From the NCBI GenBank assembly GCA_032622095.1, contig CP136069.1, positions 105,058,278 to 105,122,277 of the forward strand: 64,000 nucleotides of DNA, in the 5' to 3' direction. Made by a program: the position numbers and the translations under genes. Source of the stretch: Siphonodentalium dalli (Eukaryota; Mollusca; Scaphopoda; Gadilida; Siphonodentaliidae). A model generated the notes under the pieces. The model worked only from the letters and a program-made list of their open reading frames with translations, ran no database searches and was not told where the DNA came from. Below, piece after piece: positions 22,641 through 31,760 of the stretch (position 1 is its first letter; each line of letters begins with the position of its first letter).

Positions 22641-23600
22641 AGACTCCAGACAAGATGGCGTCCATCATGGCCGCCGCTTTTTAGACCAGACCCTAAGTCA
22701 GTTTTATGCAAATTATAGCAGGAAAATCTGGTAAAATGTATACAACTGTATGTATTTTCGTGAAGCTAGGACATAATAATGACACTTTTTTGGGCCAAAA
22801 TTGAAACTCAACATCCACGATGGCGGCCAAAATGGCTGTCGAAAGTTGAAAATATGATATTTTTTACAAATATTTTCTAGATCAATTCAATTGGAACTGG
22901 TTGAGTAGTATGACTTTATTTTGTGTTTTGTATATTAACTGATCATTGGAGCAATTAAATATGCAATTAATGGGGTCCTAGCCCCTTCCGATCCCTCAGA
23001 AATTCGATTTTACAGAACGGGGTGGACAATCAGAATTGGGATTCTAGTCATATTTCAACATGCAGTAAAAAGAACATTGTAATGTAAGTGAGGCATGCCA
23101 TTACCTATTAATATTCCAACTCTCTGGAACCAAAAATCTTACCTTGGCTCAAAATGGCTGCGAAAATGGCCGCCAAAATATGGAAAATGTTAAATATTGC
23201 CCAGGGTGTCCTGCAATCGCTTACAAGTTGTGGTTGATGTATACAATCGGCTAGTCTGTATTATATGCATTGCATACCAACATGTCTGATGCACCATGGA
23301 TCATTTTAACTATTGTCACCATTGACATCACCAGAAATATTGGATTTTTCTCTCACAAACTTGACATAAATATCGACAAAAATTCACTTTTCAGGGTTCG
23401 ATCATTTGTTCAAGTAAAATGCAACTATCTTTGGTATCAAAGGTGTTTATTGTTTTTGTCTATCTTAAATGTGTCACACTACGGTGTTTATAGACTAAAT
23501 TGCTCAAGATGGCTTCCAAAATGGCAACCAAATTTGTAAAAAGTTTAAAGTTAACATATCCCGAACATTATTCTCTGCGTTATCCAAAAAAAGGTAGCAA
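22641..23600. repeat. Diverged repeats with AAGATGGCGxCC words
   Basis: CAAGATGGCGTCC, ACGATGGCGGCCAAAATGGC, AAAATGGCCGCCAAAATATG and AAGATGGCTTCCAAAATGGC occur near 22652, 22817, 23150 and 23508. Spacing is irregular at about 165-360 bp. This is probably an old array related in motif to the ~160-bp repeats elsewhere, too diverged to bound. Confidence 0.5.
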
Positions 23601-23799
23601 GAAAATTGTGACTCACTTGGTTATTGTACGTGTTAGTTAACCAACTGACAACTACGTTCTATTATGTTTGTCCCAGTTCCGTATGGGGCATGACAAATTC
23701 ATTTTAAAGTTGCAGTATGGAATTTTGCGGAGAACCTCTTTTGTGATTATGGCCATATTATTGAAAGGAAATGGGCAGAACATTGAGACGGAACTGAGA

Positions 23800-24500
23800 T
23801 GAACCATGATATGTGGGTATTCTGGCCCATTGTGATAAAAAATTATCAGTTGGATACAGGGTGGAAGTCAAGATGGCAGCCGGGGAGTTACTCTGTGATC
23901 ATAGATGAGGACACTAGGTATACAGGGAGTTATTGTATGGTCATGAATATAATATGGAGTGCCCTGTTGGTAACGGTGGAACGTATGTTTATATATGTTG
24001 TGGAAGTGTTATCATTGGTGGTGTATGGGGAGTAGACGTATTATCATGGATGGCGTGTATGAGTATGGCAAGTATGGAACTTATGCGTGGTCGTATGTGC
24101 GGATATTGGTATATCTGGAAGGGCTCACCATTGGTGATGTGCATATGTATACCTGGATTGACACTATGGTCATGGGTATGGCGCATAGGTATATATGTAG
24201 TGGCTGTATGGTCCATTGTGAGGTGAATATGTATCCACTGAGTGACTGTATGGTCGTGAATGTAGTGAATATGTATACACAGAGTGACTATATGGTCATG
24301 TGTCGGGTGTAGGTGTGTACCTGGTGTTCATACATGGTGACTCGTGGCTGTATCGTCATTTGTGGTATGTACGGGTATAACCAAGTATGACAGTATGATC
24401 AGGTGTACGTGTATAAAGTGGGTGACTATGTTGTCATTTGTGTGGTGCTTATGTACATATGGAGTGACTAGGGTAATGTGTGGGTTGTACATGTGTACCT
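23800..24500 (-). repeat. ~62-bp minisatellite, left arm
   Basis: Recurring TGACTGTATGGTCAT ... GTGTATATGTATAC type units with drift in length and sequence. The right arm at 26800-28140 carries the complementary strand. Open frames on either strand lack motifs. Confidence 0.75.
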
Positions 24501-24501
24501 T

Positions 24502-24630
24502 GGGTGGCTATCGCTTTCCACAATAACTCAAGGATATATTAATCAATAGAGAGGTCATGTCAGAGAGTTCTCCATATTGATGGTGTTTATGTAGATGGGG
24601 GATGTTAAGCGTGGAAAGCGATAGCCACCC
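24502..24630. mobile_element. 129-bp MITE with perfect 20-bp inverted ends
   Basis: GGGTGGCTATCGCTTTCCAC at 24502-24521 and its exact reverse complement at 24611-24630. It sits between the two minisatellite arms, 15 bp before the Helitron cluster. Target duplication not evident. Confidence 0.8.
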
Positions 24631-24645
24631 ATTATCACACAGTCA

Positions 24646-25489
24646 TCTATTATATATTTTGAAAGATCTGTGTGTGTGTGTGTATCTGTCTGTGTGTGTG
24701 TGTAATCGATGGACTCGAAAATGGCCGACCCGATTTCGATGAAACTTGGTATGTGGGGGTATTTTCGGGTCAGGAGTAACATAGGCCTATTGATTTTCAG
24801 ATCCGAGGTCAACTTTTCACGTGCCGAGGTCAAATCTGTTTTTACGCTGTGTTACGGGACTTTCATTTGAGTTCGGTGCTTACAAATCGATTCGAAACAG
24901 CGCGAATAATTAAATGCCAGTCATAATAATGAGAATCTTTCGTGTTTCCTCTTTCCAACGATATATAATGCGTATGTATCCGTTTTAGTTATCTGCCTCA
25001 ATTATCAAGAAGAAGTGGTACTATCTTCCATCAGGATAAAAACAATGCGTAACTTCTATGACGTCGTTAGAGTTCATAACGTTAGATCACGTTAACGCTT
25101 AACCGGCCGATGCATTTGACTGTTTCAGACGTCTTGGCGATATCTCGGGCACCGATGGTAATTTATCTTTACGTTGAAACTTGATAATTAATGAGCGTGT
25201 GTATATGAGGCGCGTTTATATACTTGAGTCTTGGCGATATCTCGGGCACCGATGGTAATTTATCTTTACGTTGAAACTTGATAATTAATGAGCGTGTATG
25301 AGGCGCGTTTATATACTTGAGTGGAAATCAAATCGGGTTAAACTGGCGGATTTTTACGGACGAAATTTGATGCATAGGGTATCTCGGTATCCGCTGGGCC
25401 GATTTCCCGGTATCCGCTGGGCCGATTTCCACCATTTTTGGGGTGTTGGTGTTTGACCCCACCTGACCTTCAAAATGGTCAATTCAAGG
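24646..25489 (+). mobile_element. Helitron family 1, right cluster copy A (3' truncated)
   Basis: 5' end TCTATTATATATTTTG follows an A at 24645, as expected for an A/T target. The interior is the inverted equivalent of 14650-15437. A segment (CTTGGCGATATCTCGGGCAC ... TATATACTTGAGT) is tandemly duplicated at about 25132-25323. The last ~50 bp, including hairpin and CTAG, are missing at the join with the next copy. Confidence 0.8.
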
Positions 25490-26065
25490 TCTGTGTGTGT
25501 GTGTGTAATCGATGGACTCGAAAATGGCCCAGCCGATTTCGATGAAACTTGGTATGTGGGGGTATTTTCGGCCGGGGACGAACATAGGCATATTAATTTG
25601 TCCGTGCGACGTGACCTTGACCTTGAAATCGGGTCATTTCAAGGTCAAACCCCCGAATATCACGGGATTTCGACGAAACTTGGTATGTGGGGGTACTTTC
25701 TTATGGCGAGTCTCATAAGGATATTCATTTGCCCGTGCGACGTGACCTTGACCTTGAAATCGGGTAACTTCAAGGTCAAATCGCCAATTTTGATGGGATT
25801 TCGACGAAATTTGATACGTGGGGTTACTTTTGTCCACTGATTGTTTTGGACGGGTACAATCGTGACCCCGACCAGACCTTGACCTTCAAAATTATCAATT
25901 CAAGGTCAAATCGGGTAAAACCGGATGGATTTCGACGGGCACGTTTGTCGGGTACTTTTGTCCGGGCAGTTTTTTGGACTGGTCAAATCGTGACCCCACT
26001 TGACATTGACCTTCAAAATGGCCAATTCAAGGTCAAAGCCCGGACGAAGTCGGGTCACCTTCTAG
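25490..26065 (+). mobile_element. Helitron family 1, right cluster copy B
   Basis: Its 5' end was lost in the same deletion that removed the 3' end of copy A: it begins in the GT run. The interior carries repeated TGACCTTGACCTTGAAATCG blocks (near 25611 and 25742) not present in the left cluster. The 3' end is intact: CCCGGACGAAGTCGGG, TCACCTTCTAG at 26065. Confidence 0.8.
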
Positions 26066-26792
26066 TCTATTATATATTTTGAAAGATCTGTGTGTGTGTG
26101 TGTGTGTGTGTGTATCTGTCTGTGTGTGTGTAATCGATGGACTCGAAAATGGCCCAGCCGATTTCGATGAAACTTGGTATGTGGGGGTATTTTCGGGTCA
26201 GGAGTAACATAGGCCTATTGATTTTCAGATCCGAGGTCAACTTTTCACGTGCCGAGGTCAAATCTGTTTTTACGCCGTTTTGCGCTAATATATTTCAGTT
26301 CGGTGCTCACAAATCGATTCGATATAGCGCGAATAATAAATTGCCAGTCATATAATTTGCACGGAATCTGTGGAGCTTCATCTTTCCAATGATGTATCAC
26401 ACGCCTGTGTACGTTTAAAGTTTCTACCTTAATTATCGGGAAGAACGCAGGACCATGCTTCGCTCATCGAAAATCATTGCGTAAATATATTACGCCATCA
26501 ACATATCGTGACGTGATCGCGTTAACTCTTAACCGGCCGATGTCGCGTTAACTCATCACCGGCCGAGGTATCCGCAAATGACATTGGGCTATATATCTCG
26601 GAAACGGGTGGAGCTATCGACTTGAAATTTGGTATGTGAATGTATCTTGCCCCGGATACGAATTTTATCGGGTCGCCGAGCCCGTGCGACGCCAGCTTCG
26701 CGCATGCGCAGACCAGATCTCTGAAACGGGTGGAGCAATCGACTTGAAATTTGGTTTTTGAATAGCCCGGACGAAGTCGGGTCACCTTCTAG
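26066..26792 (+). mobile_element. Helitron family 1, right cluster copy C
   Basis: Begins TCTATTATATATTTTG immediately after CTAG of copy B and ends CACCTTCTAG at 26792, followed by T. The middle differs from other copies (ATCGATTCGATATAGCGCG onwards), with two repeats of GGTGGAGC-ATCGACTTGAAA at about 26608 and 26728. It is a chimeric or diverged family member. Confidence 0.82.
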
Positions 26793-26799
26793 TTACATA

Positions 26800-28140
26800 T
26801 ATACATAGACTTAATAATATAGTGACCTACTGTATACATGTACACCTGACCCATGACCACGGATGACAATACAGCCACGCATCACAATGCATGCACACCG
26901 GGTATACTCCTAAACATGACCCATAACCATATATTCACTCCTTATATACCCATTCATCTCACCATTGGCCATAAGGTAATCACACGTATACCTATTCTCC
27001 AAACACATGATCAAATATACAGTCAATATATACATCAACACCACAATAATGACCATACGGTCACTCCGATATACATATGCACCTCACCACTGGCCTATAG
27101 CCACTCGCTTCATACACATACCCTCACCCATGTCACCAGGTATACTTCTTCGCCTGACCTATGGTCATATAGTCACCCCGTTCAAAACATTCATACATGA
27201 TCATGGTCAATCCTTGTGTACATATTCATCTCAACATTGGCCATGTCACTCCCTGTATCCCTAACTGTCACACCGAAACCGAATAGCCACTGAAGATATA
27301 CTAATACACCCCAGCCATGTCAGTATAGTCACTCCATGTATGCATGTGCACCTCATCCATGGCCATACGGCCACTCGCTATATACATATATCCCTAGCCC
27401 ATGACAATAAAGCATCACGTGTTTATACTGGTATAACCCAAACATGACCATACCGCCACGAGTCACCAAACAGGAACACCAGGTACATGTATACTCATAC
27501 GCCTGACACGTGACCATTTAGTAACCCCATGTATAGATGTTCATTACATTTATAATCATACATTCACTACTTGTATACATGTACATACATGTCCTCATCT
27601 CACCATTAACCATACAGTCACTACCTGTATACCTATTCGACACACATACTCATATAACCACTCGATATACATATGCAGCCCACCAAGACCATAGATTCAC
27701 TCCAGTCATACATGTAATACTCACTAATGACCATTCAGCCCTTCCAGATATACAAAAAAAACCCACACACACGACCACTCAAACAATCCATACTTGCATA
27801 TACACCTCACACATGACAATTAAGCAATTTACTGTATAATCATACACGCCGTCCATGATATGCTAAGCTGTATACACCCACCAATGATAATACAATTCAT
27901 GAGATATATAAATATACATCCCACCCGCTACCACAAGGACACTCCCTGTATACCCACACGCTCGATAATGTCCACCCAGCTTACTCCAAGTTCAATCATG
28001 ACCGTACAGTCATTCCATGTATACATATACACATTACCCGTAACCATACAATCACTTCCTATTTATCCACACACCCCATCCATGATCATACAGACAACAT
28101 ATGTACATCCCACTCATGACCTTACAGTCACTCCATATAT
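26800..28140 (+). repeat. ~62-bp minisatellite, right arm
   Basis: Many units of the form CATACAGTCACT...TGTATACATATACAC...TCACCCATGACC. This is the complement of the left arm at 23800-24500 and about twice as long. Open frames of up to ~115 codons are by-products of a repeat poor in stop codons. Confidence 0.8.
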
Positions 28141-28143
28141 ATG

Positions 28144-28247
28144 AGGATTAACTGTCATGTGGACTGTTTTCGGGTTTTACACAAGTTATGACCACTTACC
28201 TCACGGTTACATCTCCATAAAAAACAGTCCACATGACAGTTAATCCT
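28144..28247. mobile_element. 104-bp MITE with ~25-bp inverted ends
   Basis: AGGATTAACTGTCATGTGGA at the left and its reverse complement at the right (28223-28247), continuing to ACTGTTTT on both sides. It lies exactly at the end of the right minisatellite arm, mirroring the position of the 24502-24630 MITE at the end of the left arm. Confidence 0.8.
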
Positions 28248-29389
28248 TATATTTATATACATTTAGCGAAAAAGCCATTTTGTAAATGTATTTAAATCGA
28301 AAAGTGTATCGTGACAAAACAAGCCCAAAATACCACATAGCACCCTTGGCATAAGTCAACAGAAACAATTTCTTTATATTGAAACCTGGTGATTTATTAA
28401 GTCAATCCCGCGCGAGTCCAAATGCGCCCAAAACATTACGCGTTTTTCTTTCCGAAATCGATGACGCGTCGATGTAATAATGGGGTTGCAGTTATGAGCT
28501 GTTGCGCGTTCACCGAGAAATAATTGCAACTAGTCGAACACGTCTAAAATGACGATGATCGACGATCTGTTTGTCAAACCGTGAATTTCTCATTTATTGT
28601 GACAAAAAATCGCATTTACATTATTGTGATCATTTTTTGGAAGGTCGGCGTACGATTACCGGCATTTTTTTGAATACCGAATACCTCCTAGCAGAGGGGC
28701 CGGAATACGGCGTACCTCATAACAGGGCATGGAATACGGCGTACGAAAAGGGGGGTGGGGGCCTCATATATAGCAACATTTTACGGTCCGTTTTGACGCC
28801 ATACTCTACCTACGCCCAATTTGTGGCCGGGTATAATGGGCTACCGGGTACTCTTATTGTGGTGATTTGCCCGTATATAATAGGGTGTCTATGTACGAAT
28901 TCACTCCAAAATTGCAAGGAACTAAATGCATGGACTTCCCACACACGAGAACAAAGCCACGTCCCACGTCCCTGGTCACGACAAAATACTCCCTAATCTC
29001 AGTCAGGCACGGAGTCATCAAGTACATTTCTATTCACAAGAATAACGTCGATCGTCGAAATTGATACATTGTCTGTGAACGTTGCAATGACGTCAAATAC
29101 AAGAATCAATTTTTGCTTGCTACATCAAAGGACACCGGCCGCTCTTTGATCAGAACTTGATACCGGCTGCATCAGAATGCATGACCCCAGTGGGTGAGGG
29201 TGGGGTGTTACTATGCGGTATTTGGTGTGAGCGTTGGGGGGGGGGGGGGGCGTTCTATGTGGTACTTGTGGCGGGCCAGAAGACACATTTTTTGCGGATA
29301 AGGGATAAGGAATCAGGAATAAAATGGCTCAAACCCGAGGTATTATCCGGGGTGAGAGGTGATGTGTTTCTATGTGGTATTTGAGGCCG
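28248..29389. other. Interior of the TTAA element, right side
   Basis: No gene recognised. GGAATACGGCGTAC is duplicated at about 28699 and 28731. A degenerate relative of the GC-rich unit with a G15-type run appears at 29236-29250. The 141-codon open frame here has no recognisable motif and contains the duplication. Confidence 0.5.
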
Positions 29390-30660
29390 GCTCCATTTTC
29401 ACCACTTCGGTTGGCACCCCCGGGGGGTGATGGGTGGGGGGGGTCGGGGTGTTTCTAGGTGGTATTTGGGGCCGGCCACCCACCCATGCCGTCAAATCGG
29501 TCGAAATCCTTACCGTTCTCGAAAATGGTCCATACCCCATTTTCACCCCCTCGGGTTGCACCCCCCCCCGGTGGTGATCGGTGTGTTTCTAGGTGGTATT
29601 TGGGGCCGGCCACCCACCCATGCTGTCAAATCGGTCGAAATCCTTACCGTTCTCGAAAATGGTCCATACCCCATTTTCACCCCTCGGGTGGCACCCCCCC
29701 CCCCGGGGGTGATGGGTGGGGGTCGGGGTGTTTCTAGGTGGTATTTGGGGCCGGCCACCCACCCATGCCGTCAAATCGGTCGAAATCCTTACCGTTCTCG
29801 AAAATGGTCCATACCCCATTTTCACCCCCTCGGGGTGGCACCCCCCGGGGGTGATGGGTGGGGGTCCGGGTGTTTCTAGGTGGTATTTGGGGCCGGTCAC
29901 CCACCCATGTCGTCAAATCGGTCGAAATCCTTACCGTTCTCGAAAATGGTCCATACCCCATTTTCACCCCCTCGGGGGTGGCACCCCGGGGGTGATGGGT
30001 GGGGGGGGTCGGGTTGTTTCTAGGTGGTATTTGGGGCCGGCCACCCACCCATGCCGTCAAATCGGTCGAAATCCTTACCGTTCTCGAAAATGGTCCATAC
30101 CCCATTTTCACCTCCTCGGGGTGGCACCCCCCCCCCCCCGGGGGTGATGGGTGGGGGTCGGGGTGTTTCTAGGTGGTATTTGGGGCCGGCCACCCACCCA
30201 TGCCGTCAAATCGGTCGAAATCCTTACCGTTCTCGAAAATGGTCCATACCCCATTTTCACCTCCTCGGGGTGGCACCCCCCGGGGGTGATGGGTGGGGGG
30301 TCGGGGTGTTTCTAGGTGGTATTTGGGGCCGGCCACCCACCCATGCTGTCAAATCGGTCGAAATCCGTACCGTTCTCGAAAATGGGCCATACCCCATTTT
30401 CACCCCCTCGGGTGGCACCCCCCGGGGGTGATGGGTGGGGGGTCGGGGTGTTTCTAGGTGGTATTTGGGGCCGGCCACCCACCCATGCCGTCAAATCGGT
30501 CGAAATCCTTACCGTTCTCGAAAATGGTCCATACCCCATTTTCACCCCCTCGGGGTGGCACCCCCCGGGGGTGATGGGTGGGGGGTCGGGGTGTTTCTAG
30601 GTGGTATTTGGGGCCGGCCACCCACCCATGCCGTCAAATCGGTCGAAAGCGACATTTTTT
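29390..30660 (+). repeat. ~140-bp GC-rich tandem array, right arm (~9 units)
   Basis: Units marked by CCGTCAAATCGGTCGAAATC at about 29490, 29628, 29771, 29911, 30056, 30207, 30348 and 30489, with a last partial at 30630. This is the exact complement of the left-arm unit. C-run and G-run lengths at CCCCGGGGGTG differ from unit to unit. Open frames on both strands encode only the repeat. Confidence 0.93.
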
Positions 30661-30933
30661 TAAATAAGGAATAAGGAATAGGGAATAAGTTCCAAATGTC
30701 ATGTTCGTACGGAAATTCGTATTTTAATTTACGCCATTTTATGGCTCCAGCCATAAATTCAATTTATATTAAAATATTAACATTTAAATTATTAAATTTT
30801 AAGATAGCCTATTAACCTGAGCGTTTACAGATTACATCTTCGACTCAAATTACTTATGTTTCTATATATTATCGATAATAGATCGTTGTTATCATCTGAA
30901 ATTTATTGGAAATGGCGTACAGTACCCCTTTAA

Positions 30934-31055
30934 GTCCAATTCCTCGCCGAATTCACAATTATGTGGTATTTGGACTTAAGTCCAATTCCCTATTTGGACT
31001 TAAGACCAAATATTTGGACTTAAGACCAATTATCTGGACTTAAGTCCAAATAAAT
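30934..31055. repeat. Palindromic array on TTGGACTTAAGTCCAA, right part
   Basis: Continues the array cut at 20171: GTCCAATTCCTCGCC, ATTCACAATTATGTGG and four TTGGACTTAAG(T/A)CCAA units. It shows the target into which the 10.8-kb element went. Confidence 0.9.
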
Positions 31056-31381
31056 CGAAAATGTGAAAACGGCTTGCCATACTAACAAGACTAACAGTAA
31101 TATCAAAACCTAGGGTAAACACCTACTGTGTATGGGTATATATCAAATCTCACAAACCCCACAAACGCTCTTCGGCGGAATTACGGCATTCAAACGTGAG
31201 TTGTAGGAGAGGGCCGACGGCCCTTTCAAATCTTCCCGGGTATCATGATACTATCATCCCCAAACTCCAAACTTTCCCAACACCATATCCCATTAGTTCT
31301 TCAATTTGATTAACAATGATCCGAAGATACAGTTTACGAGTATTTCCAACCACCACTGACATCGACTATCCATGTGTTTAA
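31056..31381. other. Non-coding stretch
   Basis: Nothing recognised. A GTGAAAACGG word at about 31065 also occurs next to the AGAGATATCTC arrays (18455, 38998 inverted). Confidence 0.4.
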
Positions 31382-31486
31382 TGTACAAAGAATGTCAAAC
31401 CACGCCAACACGCCCTTTCCTGCGACAGATGCGGCCAGTGGCAGCACAGATTGTGTAACACCGGCATTACACAGAAATTGAAATAA
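31382..31486 (+). pseudogene. PHD-like zinc-finger fragment of a transposase-type protein
   Basis: A 34-codon frame reads ...RQHALSCDRCGQWQHRLC followed by NTGIT and a stop at 31484-31486; a stop also lies directly upstream at 31379. C-x-x-C ... W-Q-H-R-x-C is a zinc-binding pattern that I associate with multicopy invertebrate proteins, several of which carry MULE transposase domains. No transposase is found next to it. It is a relic fragment, and the family link is from memory of the motif only. Confidence 0.45.
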
Positions 31487-31760
31487 ATATTTTAATTGAA
31501 CTACAAAAGTACAAACAAACTTAATGAAATTTCTTCTTCACCCAGCTTCACCATATTTTAAGTTCTCCAAAAAGAATCTGCACACATCGAAATAGCTGTG
31601 GCAGCGAGGGACCTCGAGACCGACATACAAGACGAAATACGCTAAAATAGACAGAGACATTGGGGCGCTATGGAAGTCCAACAAAGACGGTACCATCAAA
31701 ACAACAGAATTTCTGAAGGATGTCAACACAATTTACAAGAACGGCCAATCAAAGAACTAA

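Larger units (their letters stand above)
20172..30933. mobile_element. ~10.8-kb TTAA-inserted element with inverted minisatellite arms
   Basis: Left end TTAAAGGGATACTGTACGCC; right end is the reverse complement GGCGTACAGTACCCCTTTAA. TTAA (20172-20175 and 30930-30933) is duplicated at the target, which was the centre of a TTGGACTTAAGTCCAA palindrome. Inside lie a ~140-bp GC-rich array (4 units left, ~9 right, opposite strands) and a ~62-bp minisatellite (left 23.8-24.5 kb, right 26.8-28.1 kb, opposite strands). A Helitron cluster sits near the centre. No transposase frame is seen. The right 230 bp match the 652-bp TTAA element. It is non-autonomous, or a composite that captured other repeats. 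Confidence 0.78.

Noticed and set aside
26853-28144. Four consecutive open frames of about 85-115 codons
   Set aside because: The ~62-bp minisatellite lacks stops in some phases; products are His/Thr/Tyr-rich with no motif, and the complementary array gives unrelated frames.
29427-30545. Overlapping open frames of 100-150 codons on both strands
   Set aside because: They simply translate the ~140-bp tandem unit; they occur in several phases and on both strands and shift wherever a homopolymer length changes. No independent coding signal.
20172-30933. Hidden transposase gene inside the large TTAA element
   Set aside because: I looked for long frames and DDD/DDE-type contexts on both strands and saw only repeat-derived frames; the element appears non-autonomous.
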